A DNA stretch of 45,800 bases, from NCBI GenBank assembly GCA_937912125.1, contig CALDOK010000190.1, positions 1 to 45,800 on the forward strand. The letters run 5' to 3'. This DNA is from an uncultured Pseudomonadota bacterium. GTDB lineage: Bacteria; Myxococcota_A; UBA796; JAFGLY01. The notes below the pieces were generated by a model. It was given only the letters and a program-made list of their open reading frames with translations. It was not told the DNA's origin and ran no database searches. A program made the translations under genes and the position numbers. This document shows positions 26,742-34,674 of this stretch, piece by piece. The stretch's first letter is position 1. Each line of letters starts with the position of its first letter.

Positions 26742-27197
26742 ATGTGCTTCCAGCTCCGCCCTGCCACTCCCGCCGATGCTGCCACCATCCACCAGCTCAT
26801 CGTGGAGCTGGCCACCTACGAGCGCCAACCCGACGCCGTCGAGGCCACCCCCGCCCTGATCGCGGCCCAGCTGGCCTGGGAGCGCCCGCCCTTCGAGTGC
26901 GTCCTGGCCGAGGACGAAAGGGGCGAGCCGCTGGGCTTCACCTTGTTCTTCCCCACCTACTCCACCTGGCGGGGCAAGCCGGGCATCTGGATCGAGGAGA
27001 TCTACGTGCGGCCGGCGGCCCGCGGGCTCGGCGTGGCCGGGGCGCTGCTGGACCGGGTGCTGGCGCAGGCCCTGGAGCGGGGCTGCGGCCGGGTGGACTT
27101 CTCGGTGCTGGACTGGAACGAGCTGGCGCACGGGTTCTACCGTCACGTCGGGGCCGCCCCCATGGACGACTGGACCCAGTGGCGCATCACCCTGTAG
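26742..27197 (+). CDS. GNAT-family N-acetyltransferase (SSAT-like)
   Basis: A 151-residue enzyme of the GCN5 family. LRPATPADAATIHQLI is the usual first strand-helix; FFPTYSTWRGKPGIWIEEIYV and RPAARGLGVAGALL (the acetyl-CoA pyrophosphate loop) match the spermidine/spermine or thialysine acetyltransferase (SSAT) group. FYRHVGAAPMDDW near the end is the standard C-terminal element. It transfers acetyl from acetyl-CoA to an amine, probably a polyamine or amino acid (inference). SD AAGGGA precedes the ATG. It is followed 8 nt after its stop by the cupin-like gene. Confidence 0.87.
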   Translation: MCFQLRPATPADAATIHQLIVELATYERQPDAVEATPALIAAQLAWERPPFECVLAEDERGEPLGFTLFFPTYSTWRGKPGIWIEEIYVRPAARGLGVAGALLDRVLAQALERGCGRVDFSVLDWNELAHGFYRHVGAAPMDDWTQWRITL

Positions 27198-27205
27198 GAG
27201 CCTCC

Positions 27206-27604
27206 ATGCGCACCGTACACGTTCAGCCGCCTTCCTTTCCCGAGGTCGCGCCGAACAGCCCCTTGCAGCTGGACCCCGCGCGGCTGTGGCAGGTGGTGGC
27301 CGGGGACGCCGACCACTGGCGGGCCGGGGTCTACTCGCCCGCGGCCACCTGCGCGGCCGATCTGCCCGAGCTCGAGAAGCACACCTGTCCCGAGCTGTTC
27401 CTGCTGCTGGATGGGCAGGTCACCCTGCTGATCCACGACGGCGCCAGGGTGCGCGAGCTGCCCCTCGAGCACGGCAAGCCCGTGCTGGTCACCCAGCCCC
27501 ACAGCGGCTTCTGCCCCGGCGGCGCCCACACCGGGCGGGCCTTCGTGGTCGAGCGGGACATCTTCAGCACCGAGTACCGCAGCCCCGTGGAGTGGGCCGA
27601 GTGA
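27206..27604 (+). CDS. Cupin-like protein
   Basis: A 132-residue protein. HTCPELFLLLDGQVTLLI reads like the first cupin motif, followed by a GFCPGGAHTGRAFVVE segment. Metal-ligand His/Glu placement is partial, so it may not bind metal. ATG with GGAG 5 nt upstream. Its TGA overlaps the next gene's GTG (GTGA), so the two are translationally coupled. Confidence 0.7.
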   Translation: MRTVHVQPPSFPEVAPNSPLQLDPARLWQVVAGDADHWRAGVYSPAATCAADLPELEKHTCPELFLLLDGQVTLLIHDGARVRELPLEHGKPVLVTQPHSGFCPGGAHTGRAFVVERDIFSTEYRSPVEWAE

Positions 27605-28599
27605 GCGGCGACAGCCGGCGCCTGGCCGACACCCTGTACCGGCGCCTGCGCGGTCGGATCGACCCCCGCATCAAGGACTCGGTCACCCGGCGCATGACCC
27701 AGCGGGTGGCCCTGGCGGTGCTGGGCAACAAGCTGGCGGCCTACGAGCCCATCCACGAGGGCGCCATCCTGCTGGCCAGCCAGGCCGAGGCTCTGCCAGT
27801 GGAGACCCTGCACCGCCTCTTCGAGGAGATCTGCGGGGTGCTGCTGGTGGGCTGGGTGGTGCCCCTCGAGCAGGTGCGTCAGGACATCCGCGAGGCCACG
27901 GATCACTACCTGGGCATGTGCATCTGCCGGCAGGCCGAGCGGGTCCACGACCTGCGCCGGCCGGAAACCGGCGAGCTGTACCTGCTGGGCTCCCACGCCG
28001 AGCGTCTGCCCTGGATGGATCGCTTCATCGACCGCTTCGAGACCCTGCGAGGCCACGATGGGGTCACCTCCCAGCCCCTGCTGGACATCCTGGCGCGGCA
28101 GGCCACCCTGCGGCGGGTGGACGACCCGGGCTACGGCGCCGGCCCCTTCTGGGAGGCCAGCTGGCCGTACCTCGAGATCCTGCTGGACCACCCCCGCTAT
28201 GTGGGCCAGTGGCGCGAGACCATGCGCGCCAACAGGCGCACCTGGCGGGTCCACCCCCAGCTGCTCGAGGCCTGGGTGGAGCTGGCCTGGTTCACCCGTG
28301 GAGCCGTGTTCACCTCCATGGCCATCGTGGACGAGCGCTACACGGTCTGCACCTGCCCGGGCCCCGAGAACGACGGCGGCTGCCTGCTGTTCAACTGGAC
28401 CTACCACTCTGGCAATCCCCACGTGCTGGCCCCCCACGCCCCCAGCCAGCGCCGGGATGCCACAGGCGATCCGCTACCCTGCGCGCGCTTCCCAGAGCGC
28501 CAGGAACGGCCCTGCTTCGGCTGTGGCTGCGACCACGACGCGCCTGGGGCCGAGGTGCCAACGGGGATGCCGGACCCGAGGCCCGACTACGAGGGGTGA
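27601..28599 (+). CDS. Cys-rich protein of unknown function
   Basis: A 332-residue cytoplasmic-looking protein, started at the GTG that overlaps the cupin-like stop. It is mainly helical (LYRRLRGRIDPRIKDS, FEEICGVLLVGW) with three Cys groups: MCICRQAE in the middle, CTCPGPENDGGC at about 250-262, and CFGCGCDHD near the C-terminus. Such spacing could bind Zn or an iron-sulfur cluster, but no known motif fits exactly. No family recognised. The 3' end overlaps the convergent synthase-like gene by 13 nt. Confidence 0.7.
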   Translation: MSGDSRRLADTLYRRLRGRIDPRIKDSVTRRMTQRVALAVLGNKLAAYEPIHEGAILLASQAEALPVETLHRLFEEICGVLLVGWVVPLEQVRQDIREATDHYLGMCICRQAERVHDLRRPETGELYLLGSHAERLPWMDRFIDRFETLRGHDGVTSQPLLDILARQATLRRVDDPGYGAGPFWEASWPYLEILLDHPRYVGQWRETMRANRRTWRVHPQLLEAWVELAWFTRGAVFTSMAIVDERYTVCTCPGPENDGGCLLFNWTYHSGNPHVLAPHAPSQRRDATGDPLPCARFPERQERPCFGCGCDHDAPGAEVPTGMPDPRPDYEG

Positions 28600-29375
28600 G
28601 CCCGAGGCGACTCCAGCCCCACCAGCGCCTTGCGATACCGCTGCCCCAGCAGCCGCACCAGCTTGCGGGTCCTGGCGGGCTGGATGGCCTCTGCGCCTGC
28701 CAGGCCTTCCGCGAACCAGCCGTCCACCTCGACGGCGCGCTGCGTGAGCCAAGCGTCCAGCGCAGGACCGGGCGCGGGCGTCACCGCCCCGAAGCGCTCC
28801 TGGGGCAGGTTGCAGTAGCCCAGGGCCTGGTCCTCGATCCGGTCCCGCAGCATGTGGGTGGCCGTGGCGGCCCGGGCCAGCAGGAGGGCGGGCTCGCTGG
28901 GCTGGTCCTCGCCCCCCGAGCACACCCAGATGGCTCCCACGAAGGCGTCCCCGATGCGCTCTACCTGCGCCTGGAGCTCGGCGGCCGGGATGGGGCCGGC
29001 GCCCCGCTGGGCGTCGTAGGTCAGGGCCTGGGCCATGCGCTCCACGGCGGGCTGCAGGCGAGGGCCCTCGCTGGGGCGAGCCAGCGCCCAGCGCAGGGCG
29101 CGCTCTGCCGGATGCTCGGGAGCGATGGCGCCACGGATGATCTCGTCCTGACGTCGCACGAAGCGCTGCACGGCCAGACCATCTCGCGCCGGCGTGTCCA
29201 CGATGTCGTCCGCCCAGCGGAAGTAGCCGTACACGGCGCAGGCCAGGCGGAAACCCTGTGGGGGGCAGCACAGGGCCAGGGCGACGGCCATGGGCGGGTT
29301 GCTGCGGGCGGTGTGGAACAAGGCCCAGGGGAGCGCCCTGGCCAGGCCGTCAGCAGCCACAGTCCACGCCGTCAC
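28587..29375 (-). CDS. Squalene/phytoene-synthase-like protein
   Basis: A 262-residue protein of the trans-isoprenyl-diphosphate synthase fold (head-to-head type). The first Asp-rich motif is DDIVD (56-60) and the second is RDRIED (D178, E181, D182), at a spacing of about 120 residues as expected. The Tyr/Arg-rich helices between them fit. Length is a little short for squalene/phytoene synthases (usually 270-330). The start is uncertain: GTG at 29375 lies in the Cys-rich tail of the upstream gene without a clear SD; GTG 29360 is an alternative. Last gene of a five-gene operon (33413 down to 28587). Substrate and product are unknown. Confidence 0.75.
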   Translation of the reverse strand: MTAWTVAADGLARALPWALFHTARSNPPMAVALALCCPPQGFRLACAVYGYFRWADDIVDTPARDGLAVQRFVRRQDEIIRGAIAPEHPAERALRWALARPSEGPRLQPAVERMAQALTYDAQRGAGPIPAAELQAQVERIGDAFVGAIWVCSGGEDQPSEPALLLARAATATHMLRDRIEDQALGYCNLPQERFGAVTPAPGPALDAWLTQRAVEVDGWFAEGLAGAEAIQPARTRKLVRLLGQRYRKALVGLESPRAHPS

Positions 29376-30672
29376 AGGCGCCGTCGCAGGCGCTGTCGCA
29401 GGCGGGACCGCAGCACTCCTGGTCGCAGTACGTGGCGCACTCGTTGCCGGGATCGCACAGGCCGAAAGAAGCGCAGAGGGCCTCGGCGCCGGCGCTGTCG
29501 GAGGCCGGCAGGAGATCTCCGCTGGTGCGGAGCAGGTCCAGGCCCTCGATCAGCCCTGTGTCCTCGAGGGGAGGGAGCTGCTGCACCGCGAGGCCAGTGT
29601 CCAGGCCCAGGCCGGGCGGCGGCGCGAGCTGCTGGTCGGGCCACCAGGCGGCCCACAGCGTGCGCGGCAGCAGCAGCATGGCCAGGCTTCCCACGGCCAC
29701 CCGCGCGCCGACCCACACCTGGTTCCAGGAGCTCTGGGTCAGGCGTCGCAGCTGCTCGCGGGGGGTCATGCCGGGCCGCCGGGGCACGATGCTGCTCAGG
29801 GTGGCCTTGGGCCGACGGCTGGCATCCAGGGTGCGGAAGCGGGCGATCTTGTCTTCGAAGCCCGCCACCAGGGTGTGGGCCAGGTAGCTGCCGTGGGGCA
29901 GTCGGACCCCGCGCAGCAGGCCGCGCAGGCGCTCCACGGCGGCCTCGGCCCCTGCCAGGCCCTCGTCGAGCACGGTGCCGGGCATGGGCCTGGCGCTGTG
30001 GATGCCGTGGGCGCGGGCCAGGGCGTTGTAGCCGCCCGCGGCCAGGTCCTTGGGGAAGTCCAGCAGGTTGTCCATGAAGAACAGGAAGCCGCCCACCGCG
30101 GAACCCACGGCCCGCCAGCGTCGGGCGTCGGGCCGGTGGCGGCCGGCGAAGCCGAAGACCAGGCTGGCGATGGCCTGGGTGGGAGCCGCCGCCTGCGCGA
30201 GGCTGAGGGTGGGCAGGGACTCCAGGCGGCGCTGGACGTGCATCCATGCCCGCAGCTCGGCCAGTGGGAAGCCCGCCTGGACCAGGTGGTCCGCGGCTTG
30301 TTCGCGGCCATCGCGGGTGAGCCAGGCCGCCAGGCGGCGGTGGGGCCCGCCCTCGTCCTCGGCGTCGTCCACCAGCTTCTCGCCCACCAGGGTCACACCC
30401 ACGGCTGCGGCGAGCTGGAGCTGATCGGTGGCCACGCGGCTGGGGCGTCCACGCATGGCCGGCAGCAGCACGCAGGCGCGCTTGGTGGCGGGCGCCGGGC
30501 CGTCGCCCAGCAGGTCGAGCAGCAGCCCGTAGAAGACCAGATCGGCGTTGACCAGGGCGCGGTAGCGCAGGCCGTAGCGGTCGCCGACGGTGTGGCAGAG
30601 CCCGCAGAGGTAGCTGCGGTACAGGTCGAGGTGGACCGGGGTCATGGCCACCGGGCGGAGGTAGCCGATCAT
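29350..30672 (-). CDS. DUF5685-like protein with Cys-rich C-terminal tail
   Basis: A 440-residue protein. The N-terminus MIGYLRPVAMTPVHL with YLCGLCHTVGDRYG matches DUF5685 (typically M-G-x-RP and a CGLC motif). A central helical part includes GGFLFFMDNLLDFPKDLAAG (about 210), whose Asp spacing recalls the second Asp motif of terpene synthases. A hydrophobic segment of about 20 residues (about 325-345) and a Gln/Pro-rich stretch follow. The last about 41 residues hold 11 cysteines, ending CGC. ATG overlaps the upstream TGA (ATGA). The squalene-synthase-like gene starts inside its 3' end. Function is unknown for the family. Confidence 0.75.
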   Translation of the reverse strand: MIGYLRPVAMTPVHLDLYRSYLCGLCHTVGDRYGLRYRALVNADLVFYGLLLDLLGDGPAPATKRACVLLPAMRGRPSRVATDQLQLAAAVGVTLVGEKLVDDAEDEGGPHRRLAAWLTRDGREQAADHLVQAGFPLAELRAWMHVQRRLESLPTLSLAQAAAPTQAIASLVFGFAGRHRPDARRWRAVGSAVGGFLFFMDNLLDFPKDLAAGGYNALARAHGIHSARPMPGTVLDEGLAGAEAAVERLRGLLRGVRLPHGSYLAHTLVAGFEDKIARFRTLDASRRPKATLSSIVPRRPGMTPREQLRRLTQSSWNQVWVGARVAVGSLAMLLLPRTLWAAWWPDQQLAPPPGLGLDTGLAVQQLPPLEDTGLIEGLDLLRTSGDLLPASDSAGAEALCASFGLCDPGNECATYCDQECCGPACDSACDGACDGVDCGC

Positions 30673-31649
30673 GGGGAGACCTCCAGGCTGGTGAGCAGGC
30701 CTTCGAGATCGGCCTGGTCGCCGTAGCCCCTGAGCTCCACGACCGAGCCCGCGCGCACCAGCTCGAGGCTCGGCAGCGCGGCCAGCCAGGCGGGGGTGCT
30801 CTGGTCCAGGGCCCGCGCGAGGCGGTCGTCCAGGGCGCGCTCGACCGCCCGGGCGGTCCAGGTGTCTCGGCAGGTCACCCGCAGCACCGCCGTGACGCCG
30901 TCGCTGTCGTCCACGGCCAGGGCCACGGCCACCACGTCTTCGAGGCGGTCCGAGCAGCAGTCCACCATGTTCCGGAGCTCGACCGCCATGGTGGTGGCCG
31001 CGGAGGAGCCGTTCTGCTCGAGGCGGCGGGCTGCCTGCAGCGCCATGCGGCTGGGCTGGTGGGCCACCAACCACAGGGCACCTTCAGGGACCATGCCCTC
31101 GAGGGGCGCGGGATCGAAGCGGACCGGGTCTGGCGCTGCGCCGCGTTCTGGGGCCAGGGGGTAGGCGCTGCGCACCGCCGCGCGGTCGCCCAGCACCAGC
31201 TTGGTGGGGGAGAGCTGCCGCAGGGCCAGGGTCTCTCCGGAGGGCAGGGTGGCGTCCAGGCCGGGCTCGTGGGCGGCGCTGCAGCGGAAGTCGGCCGCGG
31301 GCCGAGCCACGGCGCGGCGGTCGGCCACCGCACACCAGTCCACCTGCTCCAGCTCGCCCTCGGCCAGGGCCAGGCAGCCGTGGTCACCGCAGCCCAGCAC
31401 CAGGCGCTGGGCGCTGGCCCCTTGGACGCCGACGACCTGGGGAGCGTGGCTGGGGGACACCCCCATGCGCGCGGCGAAGGGGGCGGCCAGCCAGCTCTCG
31501 TCCAGCTCGCCGAGCTCCACGCCGCCGATCATGGTGAGGCCAGGGGGTAGGGCGGCGACCATGGGGTCGTCCAGGAGTGTGCGAGATGGACCGATCGTCG
31601 GCTGGGAGCAACCGACGAGCAGGGCCGTGAGCAGCGCCAGGGCCCTCAT
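30669..31649 (-). CDS. Lipoprotein of unknown function
   Basis: A 326-residue protein with lipobox LLVGC (C14), so it is membrane-anchored. The mature part is Ala/Asp-rich, with six to seven Cys residues and no motif I can name. It is translationally coupled on both sides: its ATG overlaps the stop of the upstream gene (31646-31649, ATGA), and its TGA overlaps the DUF5685-like start (30669-30672). SD AAGGAGG lies inside the upstream gene. Confidence 0.7.
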   Translation of the reverse strand: MRALALLTALLVGCSQPTIGPSRTLLDDPMVAALPPGLTMIGGVELGELDESWLAAPFAARMGVSPSHAPQVVGVQGASAQRLVLGCGDHGCLALAEGELEQVDWCAVADRRAVARPAADFRCSAAHEPGLDATLPSGETLALRQLSPTKLVLGDRAAVRSAYPLAPERGAAPDPVRFDPAPLEGMVPEGALWLVAHQPSRMALQAARRLEQNGSSAATTMAVELRNMVDCCSDRLEDVVAVALAVDDSDGVTAVLRVTCRDTWTARAVERALDDRLARALDQSTPAWLAALPSLELVRAGSVVELRGYGDQADLEGLLTSLEVSP

Positions 31650-32257
31650 GTGGCCTCCTTGACCAGCCACAGCAGGTCCGATGACAGGTAGACCATGGGG
31701 CGGATTCCTTGGGGTTGGCTGTTCAGCTCGCCGTAGGGCATCACGCCACCCCCCAGGCGCAGCTGCCAGCCGAAGCGCCCCTTGCTGTTGGTGAGGCGGA
31801 AGTGGTAGCCGCCCGCCAGGTAGGTCTCGTAGTAGGGCAGCCCTGGAATGCAGCTGCCGGCGGCCGTGAACAGGCCCTGCTTGGCCCGGTGGCCCCACAG
31901 CTCCCAGCCTACTCCCGCGCTGGCCATGAGGTTGCTGCTCCACTCGAGGTCGCGGACCGCGGGGCGCATCGAGAGCCCGAGATCGATCAGCGTTCCCGTG
32001 CCCAGGTCCCAGCTCACGGTGCCGCCGAGCACCCCACCTCCGCCGATGCGCGGGCCGAACCTGACGCCCGGCCTGGGCTCGTGGACGACCTTGGGTTCCT
32101 TGGGCTCTTTGGGTTCCTGGGCCTCGTCGGCCTGCTCGGACCGCTTGCCGTGGGCTCCGCCGGGCGCATCCAGCGGGGGCCGAGGCGCCAGGACGGATTC
32201 CGGCTCGGTGGCGCTGGCCATCGAGCTCGCCGCGATCAGGGCGAAGATGAGATGCAA
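31646..32257 (-). CDS. Exported protein with a TTG start, outer-membrane-like
   Basis: A 203-residue protein. The best start is TTG at 32257, preceded 5 nt by AAGGAGG; it opens a signal peptide LHLIFALIAASSMASA. A KEPKEPK linker follows, then Gly-rich beta-strand sequence (RIGGGGVLGGTV, YLAGGYHFRL, WQLRLGGGVM) that resembles a small barrel. No ATG suits the frame. The stop overlaps the next ATG. The trypsin-like protease gene ends 25 nt upstream. Confidence 0.7.
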   Translation of the reverse strand: MHLIFALIAASSMASATEPESVLAPRPPLDAPGGAHGKRSEQADEAQEPKEPKEPKVVHEPRPGVRFGPRIGGGGVLGGTVSWDLGTGTLIDLGLSMRPAVRDLEWSSNLMASAGVGWELWGHRAKQGLFTAAGSCIPGLPYYETYLAGGYHFRLTNSKGRFGWQLRLGGGVMPYGELNSQPQGIRPMVYLSSDLLWLVKEAT

Positions 32258-32282
32258 GCGGCCTCCTTGGAGTTCGAAAGGC

Positions 32283-33413
32283 CTAACTCCGGCGGCGACA
32301 CAGTGTCGCACCCAGCATGGCGAGCAGCCCAAGGCCCCACGCGCCGCTCTGCTGCCGCGGGCTGGCGGTGCAGCCACAGCTGCGCTCCAGGATCTCGATC
32401 TCCACCTCGAGCTCCACGGCGTTCTCACCGTCGCTGACTTCGACCAGGCCCCAGTCTGGACCCACGGCGTCGTCGCCGCGATCGGCGGTCAGCTTGAGCT
32501 TGCCGGCGTCGTTGGTCTGCAGCTTGCCGTGCTCGGGCTGCTCGAGGACCCGGTAGCTGTGGGTGTCATCGGCATCGGGGTCGTTGGGCGCGATCTGCAC
32601 GATCTCCGAGCGGCCGGCCTCGACCTGGATGCGCTTGACCGTGGGAACCGGCGGCGCGTTGCAGGTGGTCATGGGGATCGTGATCCCCGCCTGCCCCTCG
32701 ATCCAGTCGATGACCGCATCGGGCCGGGTGTAGATGCCGCCATCGCGGCAGGGGACCTGCACGGTGTCGAAGGCGCGGGAGGTGACGCCCACCAGGTAGT
32801 TTCCCTGCTCGGTGATCAGGTACAGGGGGCCGCCCGAGTCGCCGTAGCAGGCGTCGATCCCGCTGCCGCCAGCGCCGATCTCGCCGCCAGGGCTGACGCT
32901 CGAGTTGCAGCCGGACCACATGTCGGTGCAGTCGTGGTCCGTCACCGTGGTGTACGCTTCCTGCAGCATCGGAGTGTACTGGTTGCCCCACTGGTCGATG
33001 GCGCCGTAGCCCACGATGGCTACGTCGGCTCCGTCGTAGAGGTACTTGTCCAGGACGCAGCCCTGGGCGATGGGGCGGGGCGCGGTGGTGGCGTCCCTCG
33101 AGAGGATCAGCAGGCCGACGTCGTAGGTGTTCCAGTGCTGAGGGTGCTGGATCTCGCGGCTGACCGTGATCTCCTCACCGGCCTGGCGGTAGTCGTTGGT
33201 GGCCAGCTTGACCTTGCTGATGCCGCCGATGCAGTGGCCCGCGGTGAGCACCACGTTGGGCGCGATCAGGGTGCCGGTGCAGCCCACCTGGTTGCCGAAG
33301 TACACCGCCGCGCAGTCGTCCCACATACCCTCGGGGGCCTGGTCGCCTCCGACCACCGGGGCGGCCTGGACGAGGGAAGGAAGCAGGGCAAGGGCGAGCA
33401 TCAGCACGGACAT
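32283..33413 (-). CDS. Secreted trypsin-like serine protease with MYXO-CTERM-like tail
   Basis: A 376-residue protein from ATG 33413, which has GAGG 6 nt upstream (a GTG 6 nt earlier is poorer). A signal peptide (about 1-18) is followed by VVGG, the equivalent of chymotrypsin Ile16. The catalytic triad is visible: TAGHC (H60), YDVGLL (D98) and GDSGGP (S193). D187 six residues before S193 gives trypsin-like Arg/Lys preference. Then comes a beta-rich domain (about 250-335) and a tail SCGC-Gly-helix-RRR (about 343-376) of the MYXO-CTERM type, suggesting cell-surface sorting. It begins the minus-strand operon. TAGACT (33436-33431) is a possible -10. Confidence 0.9.
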   Translation of the reverse strand: MSVLMLALALLPSLVQAAPVVGGDQAPEGMWDDCAAVYFGNQVGCTGTLIAPNVVLTAGHCIGGISKVKLATNDYRQAGEEITVSREIQHPQHWNTYDVGLLILSRDATTAPRPIAQGCVLDKYLYDGADVAIVGYGAIDQWGNQYTPMLQEAYTTVTDHDCTDMWSGCNSSVSPGGEIGAGGSGIDACYGDSGGPLYLITEQGNYLVGVTSRAFDTVQVPCRDGGIYTRPDAVIDWIEGQAGITIPMTTCNAPPVPTVKRIQVEAGRSEIVQIAPNDPDADDTHSYRVLEQPEHGKLQTNDAGKLKLTADRGDDAVGPDWGLVEVSDGENAVELEVEIEILERSCGCTASPRQQSGAWGLGLLAMLGATLCRRRS

Positions 33414-33526
33414 GGGCACCTCGGGCCCGGAGTCTAGCCCGCCCCCGGCGCGCTCGCTTGGTGAAGGTGGCTTCCGGTCATTGACGGTACCGCTCCGGGC
33501 ACGTACCCATTGTCTGGGAGGTCCCG

Positions 33527-34648
33527 CTGCGCCCCTCGCTCCTTTGCTCGATCCCGCTGCTGTTCGTGCCCGTGGTGGGCTGCTACTGGATGGTCTGGGA
33601 TCCGGACGCCGCGAGCTATCCGGACACCGGGGCGGGGGACTACAGCTGCGGTCCCGCGGAGATCCGTCGGCTGTCCACCGGGCTGCGCTTCGACAGCCTC
33701 GAGGATGCCCTGGCCCATGCCGAGCTGGTGGATGGGTTCTGCCTCGGTGATGGTGATCACCACGTGGCCTCGTTGAACTGGGAGCCGGGCTCCGGCTGGG
33801 GCGCTGCCTCCAGCCTGCGCCTGGTGGGCAACGGCCTCGAGCGCACCTCCCTCGTGGGTGAGATCACCGCCGCTTCACCTGGCTACTCGTTTTTGACCTT
33901 GGACATCGATGGCCGTGTGGCGATCGAGGGCCTGCACGTCGAGGGGTTGGCGCTGCGGGTGTTGGCGGATCAGGCGGCATCGCTCACCGATCTGTCCCTG
34001 GGCGTCCTGGGCGGCATGGCGCCGCTGCTGACGGTCAACTCCCCCGACATGCAGATCGACGGGCTCACCGTGCATGGCGCCAGGCTCGAGGCTGGGAGCC
34101 CCATCGTGCTGTACGGTTCGGGCATGGTCCGCGGGCTCGTGCTGACCGACAATCTCCTCATGGCGGGGCAGCTGCTCCAGGTACACCAGCAGATCGTGCT
34201 CCTGGACCCTGTCATCTCGGGCAACGTCGCCGTCGGTGATGAGATCGGCGCTGTGGCCATCCAGGCGTATGGCGAGCTTCGCATCCTGGGTGGTCAGCTC
34301 ACCGACAACAGCGTCAGCGGCCCCCTGATCTACGCCTCGACCCAGCTGGAGCTGGAAGGCGTGGAGCTGTCCGGCAACAGCGGCAGCTGGCAGGGGGTGG
34401 TGGAGATCGCGGGCCACGCACTCGTCAGCGGAGGCGTGGTCCAGGACAACGTGGCGGGCGCCGGCGTCCTGGGCGTCACCGAACACGGCAGCCTGCAGCT
34501 GGACGGCGTGGACTTCGGTCTGGGCGCGCAGGCCAACTACCCCTGTGACGTGGCCGCCCTGTACAACGGCGATCTGCTCACCCGGTGCATCGGCGACGAG
34601 CTCGGTCAGGATGCCTCGGCGAGCTGTGACAGCTCGGGGTGTGACTAG
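33527..34648 (+). CDS. Beta-helix-like lipoprotein, probable CTG start
   Basis: A 373-residue protein if started at CTG 33527, which has GGGAGG exactly 5 nt upstream and opens a good lipoprotein signal (FVPVVGC, C19). No ATG or TTG in frame gives a comparable signal; GTG at 33566 would cut it off. The mature part shows short alternating strands (LRLVGNGLERTSLVG, IDGRVAIEGLHVEG, ELEGVELSGNSG) like right-handed parallel beta-helix proteins of the pectate-lyase type. The C-terminus has several Cys (CDSSGCD). Role unknown, possibly ligand or polysaccharide binding. TTGACG (33481-33486) and TACCCA (33504-33509), 17 nt apart, may form a promoter. Confidence 0.65.
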   Translation: MRPSLLCSIPLLFVPVVGCYWMVWDPDAASYPDTGAGDYSCGPAEIRRLSTGLRFDSLEDALAHAELVDGFCLGDGDHHVASLNWEPGSGWGAASSLRLVGNGLERTSLVGEITAASPGYSFLTLDIDGRVAIEGLHVEGLALRVLADQAASLTDLSLGVLGGMAPLLTVNSPDMQIDGLTVHGARLEAGSPIVLYGSGMVRGLVLTDNLLMAGQLLQVHQQIVLLDPVISGNVAVGDEIGAVAIQAYGELRILGGQLTDNSVSGPLIYASTQLELEGVELSGNSGSWQGVVEIAGHALVSGGVVQDNVAGAGVLGVTEHGSLQLDGVDFGLGAQANYPCDVAALYNGDLLTRCIGDELGQDASASCDSSGCD

Positions 34649-34674
34649 CGTCCTCGGGCGGCTATCGTTCGGGT

